A stretch of DNA of 64,000 bases from Ampullaceana balthica (lineage: Eukaryota > Mollusca > Gastropoda > Lymnaeidae), in the NCBI GenBank assembly GCA_944989445.1, contig CALYLW010000184.1, positions 747,455 through 811,454 of the forward strand. The letters are read 5' to 3'. The position numbers were made by a program, and so were the translations under genes. The notes beneath the pieces were generated by a model, which worked only from the letters and a program-made list of their open reading frames with translations, was not told where the DNA came from and did not search any database. Positions 1 to 12,124 of this stretch are shown one piece after another; within the stretch, counting starts at the first letter, position 1; every line of letters starts with the position of its first letter.

Positions 1-147
1 AGTTTGTTGTTTTTTTTTGGGGGGGGGGTCAAAGATTTGTGACGTATTTTTAGAGGGGGGGTCTAAGTTTTTGTGACGTCGCGTGACGAGGGGGGGAGGG
101 GGGCAAAAATCAGCAAAAATCGCGTGACGTCATTTATGGACGGCCCC
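1..147. mobile_element. Right end of a MITE (GGGGCCGTCC-type terminus), truncated by the window edge
   Basis: The last bases, GCGTGACGTCATTTATGGAC followed by GGCCCC, match the inward-reversed terminus of the complete element at 50007-50281. The interior is G-rich with repeated GTGACGT motifs, like that copy. Only this end lies in the window, so superfamily and target duplication cannot be judged. Confidence 0.6.
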
Positions 148-956
148 GAAGCAGTAGTTAAGATATGACACAATGTTAAATTATTATAATAAGATAAAAA
201 CTATTTTAATTATTGGGTTTGTAGCCTTAAATTTTAATGGAACATAAACACTATTGGAATCAGTATCGCTTTGTAGCTGATGCAACAACTTAAGATTGAA
301 AAAAAAACACCTTATGTTATTTAAATAATTGAACACAATAATTTACTGCCAATAAAGTTATCAGGGTCCTGAGTGTGTATCTGATGATGTAATTAAATAT
401 TAATCGATTTCCGTTAGTTGATAAATACAATTATTATTGCAATGCGAATAAATTTTTACTAAACAGAAACATTAAAAATGGAATTTAAAAACAATAAAAA
501 ATATTATGAACTGCTCAAAGATCTGAAGAAATAAACATGTCAACTCAAATCACCATAACAGTAAATGAAGTCAACAGGTCTGTGGTTAGTTCAATAATGA
601 TAACATAAATAATAACCTAAATGGTCCTACCGATCTCTTGTGCTTAGAACACAGACATAACCTGGGTTGTCAGGGGATGTTAGACAAGACACGTAGACAT
701 AGTTATAATTATAGATTATAGATTATAGAATAAGCGCATACAGTTGAATTAAAGACAGTAGGCATGTAAAATCATACATAGTATAATTAGAGTATACAAA
801 TAAAACTTATACAAATAATTCTTATACATATAATACTAATACATATAATACCAATACTGTGTTTGATAAAATACACAAAATATCAGAGTTTAAAAAAGAA
901 AAAAAAACAAACAGACAGATACGAGTTTTAAAGAAAGGGTTGAATAAACAAAAATA
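148..956. other. AT-rich non-coding DNA
   Basis: I see no coding exon, RNA gene or clear repeat here. It lies downstream of the last visible exon of the minus-strand gene, so it is probably intron. Confidence 0.5.
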
Positions 957-1000
957 AGAGAGTGAGAGTGAGAGAGAAAGAGAGAGAGAGAGAGAGAGGG
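957..1000. repeat. (GA)n microsatellite
   Basis: Nearly uninterrupted GA dinucleotides with a few GTGA interruptions. The short reading frame across it on the minus strand is Leu-Ser repeat and not a gene. Confidence 0.9.
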
Positions 1001-1680
1001 ACAGATCCACATTAATAAGGAGAAATAAAATCAGAATGTATTCCATTGACCCAGGCAAAACATAATAAAAAGATATAAATTAATACAAAAAATTGTGATA
1101 GGAAAAGCTAAAACAGGCATGAATAAGGTTGTAAAATGTATTTGATATTTATAAAGGGGAGTAAAAACGGAAGTGAAACAAAAAATATTGAACTATTTTT
1201 TAATAACTGGCAAAGGTGCAAAAGTGAGAATAGGAAAAAAAATATATTTATTACATTTTTATCTTTTATTGTTTTTCTGTCATCAAAAAATCTAAATATT
1301 AAAGCAGGCTCTACTGTATTTACTGTGCTCAAAGTGATAAGTCTTGGGTAAAAAAAGTGTTGCGCTAGTCTAGTCATAAGCATTAGCCAACAATATATCG
1401 TATCATTTCTTTCCAAGCCACCCGTTAAATTAATCAGCCGTGTTTTGTTGCAATATGGTGGACGTAATTAATTCTAAATGTTATGATGTTTCCGTGTGGG
1501 TCAAGCAGTTAATGTTAGTAGTTAGTGACCAGATCCTAACACATCAACAAGTAGCGACACTTTACTTCATATTATAAGGACATGTACAACTCTAACAGTT
1601 ATATAGTATATAGGAACTAGTTTACGAGCTGTACATCAAGCCAAGTAACTACACTATTCTAATGAGGGTGGGCTACTCAC
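1001..1680. other. AT-rich non-coding DNA, probable intron
   Basis: No exon or repeat recognised. The segment starting at 1680 and read on the minus strand begins GTGAGTAG, the donor of the exon at 1681-1908. Confidence 0.5.
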
Positions 1681-1908
1681 AATGCTGGGGAGGCATGCGG
1701 AGTGGCCGGTCTGTACAGGGCTGAGGAGGAGGAGGAGATCGGAGTCTTGCTGGGGTCACGTCCGTCGTCTCGGCCGCCTCTCCCCTTCTTCCTGCTCAGT
1801 CGTCCCAGGCTCATGGTGCGCCTCAGCGACCCCATCAGGGAGGAGGAGCTGGTCGAGGAGATGAACAGGGGTGTGGAGTGATCAATGGTGGAGGGAAGGG
1901 CCCGGCGT
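1681..1908 (-). CDS. Exon of RasGAP-like gene (4th of the visible chain): Ser/Arg-rich segment
   Basis: This 228-nt block has an acceptor with a strong pyrimidine tract (CCTCTCCCTCCAAG, AG at 1910-1909) and a good donor GTGAGT at 1680. It enters by completing a codon with one nucleotide and leaves after two, which fits the phase left by the exon at 17423-17526; joining them gives Ser, then RRALPSTIDH. The product is Ser/Arg-rich, with SLMGSLRRTMSLGRLSRKKG and a poly-Ser run near the end. I recognise no domain. It could be a cassette exon, or use an upstream in-frame ATG (1940) as an alternative start. GC is far higher than in the AT-rich flanks, and the frame stays open for its whole length. 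Assignment to the same gene rests on strand and phase only. Confidence 0.6.
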
Positions 1909-2218
1909 CTTGGAGGGAGAGGTGGGGGGGATTCATGCAATGACGCAACATTGTGTGAGCAAGGGGAGAGTACACTATCCGGATTTATTTTAAATATATG
2001 TATGATTTGGAATGTGTTCCGACCCCTTGAGTCACACGTTTGTTACGTCACTGGGGAATGATGCTAAACATCTTATATCAAATAATTATTATAGAGGAAG
2101 TTTATAATGTTTGAGGGTGGACCCTGGCGTCTCAGTGACGAAGACATGCCTGCAGTTGTGATTACGAAGGCTAGTAGGGTTGTAAGACCAACTGATGTTG
2201 ATGTGTGATACAATGACG
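1909..2218. other. Probable intron, no feature
   Basis: Non-coding sequence between the exon acceptor and a tandem array. Nothing else recognised. Confidence 0.5.
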
Positions 2219-2295
2219 CATACACAATACATCATACACAATACATCATACACAATACATCATACACAATACATCATACACAATACATCATACAC
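2219..2295. repeat. 14-bp minisatellite, 5 copies
   Basis: Unit CATACACAATACAT repeats five times perfectly, followed by a half unit. Confidence 0.95.
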
Positions 2296-2339
2296 GTGTT
2301 ACTGGATTGAGTACACTTCATGCCATGCACGGTTCATAC

Positions 2340-4697
2340 GATGGCCATACGTGAGTTACATTAATAGAGGTAACTGTTGGGCCAGGTACATGATGGCCAT
2401 GTTACTCTAATAGAGGTTACTGTTGGGCCAGGCACATGATGACCATGTTACACTAATAGAGGTTACTGTTGGGCCAGGCACATGATGGCCATGTTACACT
2501 AATAGAGGTTACTGTTGGGCCAGGCCCATGATGGCCATGTTACAATAATAGAGGTAACTGTTGGGCCAGGCACATGATGACCATGTTACACTAATAGAGG
2601 TAACTGTTGGGCCAGGCCCATGATGGCCATGTTACACTAATAGAGGTTACTGTTGGGCCAGGCCCATGATGGCCATGTTACACTAATAGAGGTTATTGTT
2701 GGACCAGGCAATTGATGGCCATGTTACACTAATAGAGGTTACTGTTGGGCCAGGCCCATGATGGCCATGTTACACTAATAGAGGTTACTGTTGGGCCAGG
2801 CCCATGATGGCCATGTTACACTAATAGAGGTAACTAACGGGTCAGGCACATGATGGCCATGTTACACTAATAGAGGTAACTGTTGGGCCAGGCCCATGAT
2901 GGCCATGTTACACTAATAGAGGTAACTGTTGGGCCAGGCCCATGATGGCCATGTTACACTAATAGAGGTAACTGTTGGGCCAGGCCCATGATGGCCATGT
3001 TACACTAATAGAGGTAACTGTTGGGCCAGGCCCATGATGGCCATTGTTACACTAATAGAGGTAACTGTTGGGCCAGGCACATGATGGCCATGTTACACTA
3101 ATAGAGGTAACTGTTGGGCCAGGCCCATGATGGCCATGTTACACTAATAGAGGCTACTGTTGGGCCAGATACATGATGGCCATGTTACTCTAATAGAGGT
3201 TACTGTTGGGCCAGGCACATGATGGCCATGTTACACTAATAGAGGTTACTGTTGGGCCAGGCACATGATGGCCATGTTACACTAATAGAGGTTACTGTTG
3301 GGCCAGGCCCATGATGGCCATGTTACACTAATAGAGGTTACTGTTGGGCCAGGTACATGATGGTCATGTTACTCTAATAGAGGTTACTGTTGGGCCAGGC
3401 ACATGATGGCCATGTTACACTAATAGAGGTTACTGTTGGGCCAGGCACATGATGGCCATGTTACACTAATAGAGGTTACTGTTGGGCCAGGCACATGATG
3501 GCCATGTTACACTAATAGAGGTTACTGTTGGGCCAGGCACATGATGGCCATGTTACACTAATAGAGGTTACTGTTGGGCCAGGCACATGATGGCCATGTT
3601 ACACTAATAGAGGTTACTGTTGGGCCAGGCCCATGATGGCCATGTTACACTAATAGAGGTTACTGTTGGGCCAGGCCCATGATGGCCATGTTACACTAAT
3701 AGAGGTTACTGTTGGGCCAGGCACATGATGGCCATGTTACACTAATAGAGGTTACTGTTGGGCCAGGCACATGATGGCCATGTTACACTAATAGAGGTAA
3801 CTGTTGGGCCAGGCACATGATGGCCATGTTACACTAATAGAGGTAACTGTTGGGCCAGGCACATGATGACCATGTTACACTAATAGAGGTTACTGTTGGG
3901 CCAGGCCCATGATGGCCATGTTACACTAATAGAGGTAACTGTTGGGCCAGGCACATGATGGCCATGTTACTCTAATAGAGGTTACTGTTGGGCCAGGCAC
4001 ATGATGGCCATGTTACACTAATAGAGGTTACTGTTGGGCCAGGCCCATGATGGCCATGTTACACTAATAGAGGTAACTGATGGGCCAGGCACATGATGGC
4101 CATGTTACACTAATAGAGGTAACTGTTGGGCCAGGCACATGATGACCATGTTACACTAATAGAGGTTACTGTTGGGCCAGGCCCATGATGGCCATGTTAC
4201 ACTAATAGAGGTTACTGTTGGGCCAGGCCCATGATGGCCATGTTACACTAATATAGGTAACTGTTGGGCCAGGCCCATGATGGCCATTGTTACACTAATA
4301 GAGGTTACTGTTGGGCCAGGCACATGATGGCCATGTTACACTAATAGAGGTTACTGTTGGGCCAGGCCCATGATGGCCATGTTACACTAATAGAGGTTAC
4401 TGTTGGTCCAGGCCCATGATGGCCATGTTACACTAATAGAGGTTACTGTTGGGCCAGGCACATGATGGCCATGTTACACTAATAGAGGTTACTGTTGGGC
4501 CAGGCACATGATGGCCATGTTACACTAATAGAGGTTACTGTTGGGCCAGGCACATGATGGCCATGTTACACTAATAGAGGTTACTGTTGGGCCAGGCACA
4601 TGATGGCCATGTTACACCAATAGAGGGAGGTAACTGTTGGGCCAGGCACATGATGGCCATGTTACACCAATAGAGGGAGGTAACTGTTGGGCCAGAC
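2340..4697. repeat. 46-bp satellite array, about 51 copies
   Basis: Signature GTTACTGTTGGGCCAGGCAC, then ATGATGGCCATGTTACAC and TAATAGAG. Variants alternate at a few sites (GTAAC/GTTAC, GGCAC/GGCCC, TTACAC/TTACTC). Several units carry a 1-bp insertion (CCATTGTT), and the last two carry an extra GGAG, making 50-bp units at the right edge. Each unit contains GATGGCCAT, an imperfect palindrome. It lies in the probable intron of the minus-strand gene. Confidence 0.97.
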
Positions 4698-4860
4698 ACA
4701 CATGCAATTGGCACGAACACTTGAGTTATGTGTCGTGTTTCAGGGGACATAAACCATGCATTCAATGACGTCATCGTGTGAGAAAACTTCAGTTAAGTTT
4801 CACCAGCAGCCACAAAACACATTTCAAACATTTATATTTTCCCCGGAGCGAAATTGTATA
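4698..4860. other. Spacer between two arrays
   Basis: Unique sequence, nothing recognised. Confidence 0.5.
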
Positions 4861-5063
4861 TTGTTCACCTTCTGAACATTATTTAGCAATTGTTCACCTT
4901 CTGAACATTATTCAGCAATTGTTCACCTTCTGAACATTATTTAGCAATTGTTCACCTTCTGAACATTATTTAGCAATTGTTCACCTTCTGAACATTATTT
5001 AGCAATTGTTCACCTTCTGACCATTATTTAGCAATTGTTCACCTTCTGAACATTATTTAGCAA
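4861..5063. repeat. 29-bp minisatellite, 7 copies
   Basis: Signature TTGTTCACCTTCTGAACATT. Each unit holds an inverted repeat, GTTCA-5-TGAAC, so a single strand can form a row of seven small hairpins. Confidence 0.95.
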
Positions 5064-6017
5064 TGTTCGGGGAATTGGTGTCTTTTTGCCGTGGTCTGAT
5101 TTCATAGTTTTATGGTGAATTTTAACTTAACCGCCCCCTCCCTTTTTTCACACCATTCCATGGTTTGATGCGGGCCTAGAATCCCACTTCTCTATAGACA
5201 CTTAGAACATAAGTTGTTGGTGGGGGCGTTAGAGCCTAATAGAGTTGGAATCGGAGTAGACCAGATATTACACAACTGATATCATTTATGTTTGCTGCTG
5301 CAGGGAGCAGACCATAGATTACATCGAATATGTGTGTATATGTCTAGACCAGCGACTGTTTTTAAAAATTAGGTTATAGGCAATTAGCTTGCGATGCAGC
5401 TCCTTGAAGTGCCAGTGTTCGAAACATTGCAATGTGTTCACATAGAACAAATCATAATTGAAAAAAAAAGGAATATGAAGTACAAAATAAAAATCCAAAT
5501 AAAAAGGGAAATATGGTTCATGCAACAATGTTCACATGCATTAATGGTGCCCCACAGAAAGTCAACAATGCTTTACGATGCCATAACTGAAAATGCAAGT
5601 AAATTTATTTGAACATTCATAGAATGAATTTAGAATGTATGGTCATTCAAGTGTAAGCCTGTAGCAGGCATGCAATCAATATGAGATTAATATATAGCTT
5701 TAAATAAATAATTAAAACATGTAAGTTAATAATGGCAGTATATGGTATATTCTTTCATGGAGTCATTGCCTAAACACACATACAAATATAAAATAAACAA
5801 CACATACACAATAGTAAATATGAACGCAAACTAATTTTTTTTTAAACATATAAAACATAATAATAACATACAAAATAACGTTAGAGTTAAAGTGAATATC
5901 TTTACTTTTAAGTCGATATAAGAAATAACCTAAGCCCGTTGCCATTGACTACTGTGACGTAATTAGTTATTAACTTTTAAACAGCCTTTTCATTTCAAGT
6001 TTATTAGAGGACTAATG
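5064..6017. other. Probable intron, no gene seen
   Basis: AT-rich, with short poly-A and poly-T runs. Frames up to about 70 codons occur on both strands but show no conserved motif or splice context. Confidence 0.5.
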
Positions 6018-6393
6018 TTTGTGACATATACACATCTTTCAGCCTACTTTGTGGACCATTTACACATCTCTCAGCCTACTGTGTGGACCATTTACACATC
6101 TCTCAGCCTATTGTGTGGACCATTTACACATCTCTCAGCCTACTGTGTGGACCATTTACACATCTCTCAGCCTAATGTGTGTAACATTTACACATCTACC
6201 AGCCTACAGTGTGGACCATTTACAGATCTCTCAGCCTACTGTGTGGACCATTTACACATCTATCAGCCTAATGTGTGTAACATTTACACATCTATCAGCC
6301 TACTGTGTGGACCATTTACACATCTATCAGCCTAATGTGTGTAACATTTACAAATCTATCAGCCAGCTGTGTATTACATTTACACATCCACCA
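6018..6393. repeat. 33-bp minisatellite, about 11 copies
   Basis: Signature TTTACACATCTCTCAGCCTA. Units differ by ACTGTGTGGACC versus AATGTGTGTAAC. Because 33 is a multiple of three, frames of 106 and 138 codons open by chance. Confidence 0.95.
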
Positions 6394-6402
6394 AAGACAG
6401 TT

Positions 6403-6555
6403 TTAAGCTACCAACCTCTCTTCGTTCTCTACAAACTCCTCCACTTTCTCTTTGCCTTTCTCTGACAAGAACCTGCTCCTCTTGAACATCTCCCTGCTCC
6501 TCCTGATCTTCTCCGAGGAGGAGGAGAAGCGGTCACGTGTTATTTGTCTACTCAT
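6403..6555 (-). CDS. Candidate alternative first coding exon of the RasGAP-like gene
   Basis: Minus-strand ATG at 6555 opens 50 codons, starting MSRQITRDRFSSSSEKIRRS, then a Lys/Arg/Glu-rich stretch. GC is higher than the surroundings, and the charged Ser/Arg composition resembles the other exons. An AG/GTTGGT site at 6416 leaves phase 2, which would join in frame to the exon at 1681-1908. That donor is weak, and without splicing the frame ends four codons later. This is an inference from composition and phase; I recognise no domain. It could be chance. Confidence 0.3.
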   Translation of the reverse strand: MSRQITRDRFSSSSEKIRRSREMFKRSRFLSEKGKEKVEEFVENEERLVA

Positions 6556-7242
6556 GTCGGCAGTGCCTCTGTCCACAGATCACGTTATCACAAGTCAACG
6601 TGAACCGATCACACTGGCAAGTCACGATGCACTGATCACTTTAAAACTTACTCTCAGAGCCAGTAGAGTGGCCACATATCCGAGTATCAGAAACTGGACA
6701 CATATCCCAGAATAGGAAGCTACGGTCACATTACTCCCTAAAAGTAAAACTCCAACATCACCGATCGGGCAAGAATTTCCTGTCTAATACGCGCGCTGTC
6801 CAAAAGACAACCAGGGATGTGTTCGTCAATACGACTATAATCTAGAAGTAACAAACAAATAAACAAAGTGTCTGTAGTCCACCATGTGAAAGTGCCAACT
6901 TGACATCACTGGGCGCCTACGACTCAAGAACTATTTAATCCTAGCTCAAGTATCTACGCACAGTTATGCTTCTTTCACACTGAAAGGTCAACGAAAACAA
7001 AAAAGAACGCTTTCTATTTTATTTATTTGTTAGTTTCTAATGTTGAGCCAACACGAATTATTGTATTATGACGCCTTCAGACATTTTTCAAGTGCATTTA
7101 TTTGAGATTTGCCTGCCACGTGGTTGAGGTCATAGGTCAAGATCAAACGGAAGTTCACGTCCTTGGCAGGCAGACAAGATGTTTTGAATCTAGGCAAATG
7201 TATGGAAAAAATAGACTTTCTTACGACAGTCATTACTTACAT
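6556..7242. other. Non-coding, nothing recognised
   Basis: Mixed-composition sequence. If the preceding exon is real, its promoter and 5' UTR would lie here, but no TATA box or other element stands out. Confidence 0.4.
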
Positions 7243-7514
7243 GACTTAAGGACTTTGTAGAAATGACATGACTGTAGAATTGAATTGAAATGACACGACT
7301 TTATGACTGTGTTGAAATGACATGACTTTATGACTGTGTTGAAAGGACACGACTTTATGACTGTGTTGAAAGGACACGACTTTATGACTGTGTTGAAATG
7401 ACACGACTTTATGACTGTGTTGAAATGACACGACTTTATGACTGTGTTGAAATGACACGACTTTATGACTGTGTTGAAATGACACGACTTTATGACTGTG
7501 TAGAAATGACATGA
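7243..7514. repeat. 27-bp minisatellite, about 9 copies
   Basis: Signature GACTTTATGACTGTGTTGAA, then ATGACAC. The two edges are degenerate and the middle eight units nearly perfect. The minus-strand frames across it are repeat artefacts. Confidence 0.95.
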
Positions 7515-7551
7515 CACAGATAAAGGTCTAAGCAAAGTAATGCCAGGCAAT

Positions 7552-7706
7552 CAGGGGCGGATTAAGATTGCACGGGGCCCCTAGCTGCAATTCCCCTTGG
7601 CACCCGGTCCAGCCACCTTTATTATACAATATTATACTTTGGGGCCCTAAAATCATTGGGGGCCCCTGGCTTTAGCCCAATCAGCACCCCCCTTAATCCG
7701 CCAATG
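7552..7706. mobile_element. hAT-like MITE (CAGGGGCGGATTAAG terminus)
   Basis: About 155 bp running from CAGGGGCGGATTAAG to CTTAATCCGCC, with internal GGGGCCCC/GGGGGCCCC blocks that also pair. The right terminus is eroded (AATG instead of CCCTG), and I find no convincing 8-bp target duplication. The class assignment follows the CAGGG...-type ends typical of hAT elements. Confidence 0.65.
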
Positions 7707-7810
7707 ATTCAATGTTTATATTTCAACCGCACCGCCTGCCACCCTACACCTTTGTTTTTGCCGTAGAAAATATTTTTGAACATCTTGGGCGTGTCCGCGT
7801 TTTAACATAC

Positions 7811-8098
7811 AACATACATGTATTTATCTCTGACAACATACATGTATTTATCTCTGACAACATACATGTATTTATCTCTGACAATATACATGTATTTATC
7901 TCTGACAACATACATGTATTTATCTCTGACAACATACATGTATTTATCTCTGACAACATACATGTATTTATCTCTGACAACATACATGTATTTATGTCTG
8001 ACAACATACATGTATTTATCTCTGACAACATACATGTATTTATCTCTGACAACATACATGTATTTATCTCTGACAACATACATATATTTATCTCTGAC
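7811..8098. repeat. 24-bp minisatellite, 12 copies
   Basis: Signature AACATACATGTATTTATCTC, then TGAC. Exactly twelve units with single-base variants. The length is a multiple of three, so both strands show frames of 107-135 codons that are not genes. Confidence 0.97.
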
Positions 8099-8333
8099 AA
8101 CCAAAGTGTGCAGTGCTGATTGCCTGGGACCAGGCCTATAACCTGACAACCAAAGGGTGCAGTGCTGATTGCCTGGGACCAGGCCTATAACCTGACAACC
8201 AAAGGGTGCAGTGCTGATTGCCTGGGACCAGGCCTATTACCTGACAACCAAAGGGTGCAGTGCTGATTGCCTGGGACCAGGCCTATAACCTGACAACCAA
8301 AGGGTGCAGTGCTGATTGCCTGGGACCAGGCCT
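8099..8333. repeat. 49-bp minisatellite, 4.8 copies
   Basis: Signature GGTGCAGTGCTGATTGCCTG, then GGACCAGGCCTATAACC. It abuts the 24-bp array with no spacer; both share the dinucleotide context TGACAACC at the border. Confidence 0.95.
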
Positions 8334-8490
8334 AACATGTCCACAGAATGTCCACGACCTCTGACCTCTGCCAGGGACCTGGCCAAACATGTCCACATAA
8401 TGTCCACATAATGTCCACATAATGTCCACATAATGTCCACATAATGTCCACATAATATCCACGACCTCTGACCTCTGCCAGGGAACCAAA
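8334..8490. repeat. 11-bp minisatellite x6 between two copies of a CCACGACCTCTGACCTCTGC block
   Basis: Six units of ATGTCCACATA (8389-8454) are bracketed by two copies of a segment containing CCACGACCTCTGACCTCTGC. This suggests slippage inside a duplicated segment. Confidence 0.9.
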
Positions 8491-9151
8491 GTTGTGTCCC
8501 AATGCAAGGCGGTCACTCCCCTCAGATTCGATGCCACGGGAGTGGGTCGGGTGTGAGAATCAATGCTTTGAATCGTGGCAGGGGCCGTTGTCTGGGTATA
8601 TTGTTGACATAAGTCCGGGCTGGACACCAATTACACCGGGTGAACTTGATACGGACAACAGGGATTGGTGTATGGCTTCCAATGACGTCAGACGGGAAGT
8701 GGTACCCGACTCGGATGACTTCCCTTTGATGAATTGCTATTTGTTTGGGATGCATTGTTTCAAACACCGTACCACTATTAGTGATGCTGATGAGCGTATA
8801 GAGGCGAGGCGCGGTGTTATAAAGGCAGTGCGTGTCACGCCTGGTATACGGTCTTGACATGCTTATACGGAGCCTTATATCTTACTAACAACTTTGTTTA
8901 AAATTAAAACGTAACATTAAACATTAAAACTGAACTAGTTAAAATGTTGCTAGGTTAGATTCTAACTGTCGATACACGTTTGTCTAGAATACGGGTACCT
9001 AGCCAAAGGGTCTCTCTCTCTCACACACACACATGTTATATAACAATTGAAACAATACGCTGCACCAGATAACAGGTCCAGTCAGGGTCATTGCAAAACA
9101 AAACAGATAAATACACAATGTATATATCATAAAACGGGGAAAACAGTTCGC
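8491..9151. other. Unique sequence with unassigned frames on both strands
   Basis: The segment 8492-8857 is open on the plus strand (121 codons) and nearly as far on the minus (112 codons). It is more GC-rich than its surroundings, but the translations show no family motif and there are no convincing splice sites. It could be a relic of a mobile element. The rest is AT-rich with a short (TC)n/(AC)n run near 9012. Confidence 0.35.
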
Positions 9152-9223
9152 TATTTAAAATAGAAAACTTCTGGCCATTTAAAATAGAAAACTTCTGGCC
9201 ATTTAAAATAGAATACTTCTCGG
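9152..9223. repeat. 24-bp minisatellite, 3 copies
   Basis: Signature TTTAAAATAGAAAACTTCTG. The last copy has two substitutions. Confidence 0.9.
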
Positions 9224-9353
9224 TGTTGAAAACAGATTGGTAATAACAAGTCACCATTGTTAAAAAAAGCTGATGTTCTATTTCACTCCCTATTCAATCT
9301 GAACAAAGCGAACTTTAATTATTTTAGAGACAAATTTAACAGTGAAAAGATTC

Positions 9354-9493
9354 GCTGAGAAAGTAAATAGGTAGTCACCAATGGTGAAGCTGAGAAAGTA
9401 AATAGGTAGTCACCAATGGTGAAGCTGAGAAAGTAAATAGGTAGTCACCAATGGTGAAGCTGAGAAAGTAAATAGGTAGTCACCAATGGTGAA
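9354..9493. repeat. 35-bp minisatellite, 4 copies
   Basis: Signature GCTGAGAAAGTAAATAGGTA, then GTCACCAATGGTGAA. Four essentially identical units. Confidence 0.95.
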
Positions 9494-9540
9494 GCTGGAA
9501 ATGTTAATACGATTAAACAAACGTGGATCCCGATAACAAA

Positions 9541-11716
9541 GGACGCCTTTGTTAAATGTATACACAAACACTACAGTAACGTTAATGTTCTCTGATATAC
9601 AGCTGGACGCCTTTGTTAAATGTATACACAAACACTACAGTAACGTTAATACTCTCTGATATACAGCTGGACGCCTTTGTTAAATGTATACACAAACACT
9701 ACAGTAACGTTAATGTTCTCTGATATACAGCTGGACGCCTTTGTTAAATGTATACACAAACACTACAGTAACGTTAATACTCTCTGATATACAGCTGGAC
9801 GCCTTTGTTAAATGTATACACAAACACTACAGTAACGTTAATACTCTCTGATATACAGCTGGACGCCTTTGTTAAATGTATACACAAACACTACAGTAAC
9901 GTTAATACTCTCTGATATACAGCTGGACGCCTTTGTTAAATGTATACACAAACACTACAGTAACGTTAATACTCTCTGATATACAGCTGGACGCCTTTGT
10001 TAAATGTATACACAAACACTACAGTAACGTTAATACTCTCTGATATACAGCTGGACGCCTTTGTTAAATGTATACACAAACACTACAGTAACGTTAATGT
10101 TCTCTGATATACAGCTGGACGCCTTTGTTAAATGTATACACAAACACTACAGTAACGTTAATACTCTCTGATATACAGCTGGACGCCTTTGTTAAATGTA
10201 TACACAAACACTACAGTAACGTTAATGTTCTCTGATATACAGCTGGACGCCTTTGTTAAATGTATACACAAACACTACAGTAACGTTAATGTTCTCTGAT
10301 ATACAGCTGGACGCCTTTGTTAAATGTATACACAAACACTACAGTAACGTTAATACTCTCTGATATACAGCTGGACGCCTTTGTTAAATGTATACACAAA
10401 CACTACAGTAACGTTAATACTCTCTGATATACAGCTGGACGCCTTTGTTAAATGTATACACAAACACTACAGTAACGTTAATACTCTCTGATATACAGCT
10501 GGACGCCTTTGTTAAATGTATACACAAACACTACAGTAACGTTAATGTTCTCTGATATACAGCTGGACGCCTTTGTTAAATGTATACACAAACACTACAG
10601 TAACGTTAATACTATCTGATATACAGCTGGACGCCTTTGTTAAATGTATACACAAACACTACAGTAACGTTAATGTTCTCTGATATACAGCTGGACGCCT
10701 TTGTTAAATGTATACACAAACACTACAGTAACGTTAATGGTCTCTGATATACAGCTGGACGCCTTTGTTAAATGTATACACAAACACTACAGTAACGTTA
10801 ATGTTCTCTGATATACAGCTGGACGCCTTTGTTAAATGTATACACAAACACTACAGTAACGTTAATGTTCTCTGATATACAGCTGGACGCCTTTGTTAAA
10901 TGTATACACAAACACTACAGTAACGTTAATACTATCTGATATACAGCTGGACGCCTTTGTTAAATGTATACACAAACACTACAGTAACGTTAATGTTCTC
11001 TGATATACAGCTGGACGCCTTTGTTAAATGTATACACAAACACTACAGTAACGTTAATGTTCTCTGATATACAGCTGGACGCCTTTGTTAAATGTATACA
11101 CAAACACTACAGTAACGTTAATGTTCTCTGATATACAGCTGGACGCCTTTGTTAAATGTATACACAAACACTACAGTAACGTTAATGTTCTCTGATATAC
11201 AGCTGGACGCCTTTGTTAAATGTATACACAAACACTACAGTAACGTTAATGTTCTCTGATATACAGCTGGACGCCTTTGTTAAATGTATACACAAACACT
11301 ACAGTAACGTTAATGTTCTCTGATATACAGCTGGACGCCTTTGTTAAATGTATACACAAACACTACAGTAACGTTAATACTATCTGATATACAGCTGGAC
11401 GCCTTTGTTAAATGTATACACAAACACTACAGTAACGTTAATGTTCTCTGATATACAGCTGGACGCCTTTGTTAAATGTATACACAAACACTACAGTAAC
11501 GTTAATGTTCTCTGATATACAGCTGGACGCCTTTGTTAAATGTATACACAAACACTACAGTAACGTTAATGTTCTCTGATATACAGCTGGACGCCTTTGT
11601 TAAATGTATACACAAACACTACAGTAACGTTAATGGTCTCTGATATACAGCTGGACGCCTTTGTTAAATGTATACACAAACACTACAGTAACGTTAATGG
11701 TCTCTGATATACAGCT
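9541..11716. repeat. 64-bp satellite array, 34 copies
   Basis: Signature GGACGCCTTTGTTAAATGTA, then ACACTACAGTAACGTTAAT. The copies are almost identical; nearly all variation sits in one short window after GTTAAT (GTTCTC, ACTCTC, ACTATC or GGTCTC). ACTCTC units occur only among copies 2-15, ACTATC and GGTCTC only from copy 17 onward. This indicates recent local amplification. Confidence 0.98.
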
Positions 11717-11803
11717 GATGTATTTGAACCCTAAGACCTATGTCTTTATTTTGAATTATTTTTCCACATTATATCTAGTTCGGTATTATTTTTATGGTTA
11801 ATT

Positions 11804-11977
11804 AATTGGCCAAGACCCATAAATGGGCCAGGACCCATAAATTGGCCAGGACCCATAAATTGGCCAGGACCCATAAATTGGCCATGACCCATAAATTGGC
11901 CAGGACCCATAAATTGGCCAGGACCCATGTATTGGCCAGGGCCCATGTATTGGCCAGGACCCATGAAATGACCAGGC
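11804..11977. repeat. 18-bp minisatellite, about 9.5 copies
   Basis: Unit TTGGCCAGGACCCATAAA with TTGGCCAGGACCCATGTA variants at the right edge. Both strands are open by unit length alone. Confidence 0.95.
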
Positions 11978-12124
11978 CCAGGAACAGTGGCAATATCAAT
12001 TCTGGTTCAGGTCGATTTATTATTGACTTTTTAAAAATCCTTTATATTAACTCGTGGTTTCTGTTTGTTTGGTTGATTGTTTGCTCGCTTGATTGCTTGT
12101 CGCCAACATTTTGGATCGATTTTT

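Noticed and set aside
2340..4697. CRISPR-like regular array
   Set aside because: Units are head-to-tail without unique spacers, and the genome is eukaryotic; this is a satellite. The same holds for the other arrays.
8492..8857. 121-codon plus frame, 112-codon minus frame
   Set aside because: No family motif, both strands open, no splice sites; kept only as an unassigned stretch.
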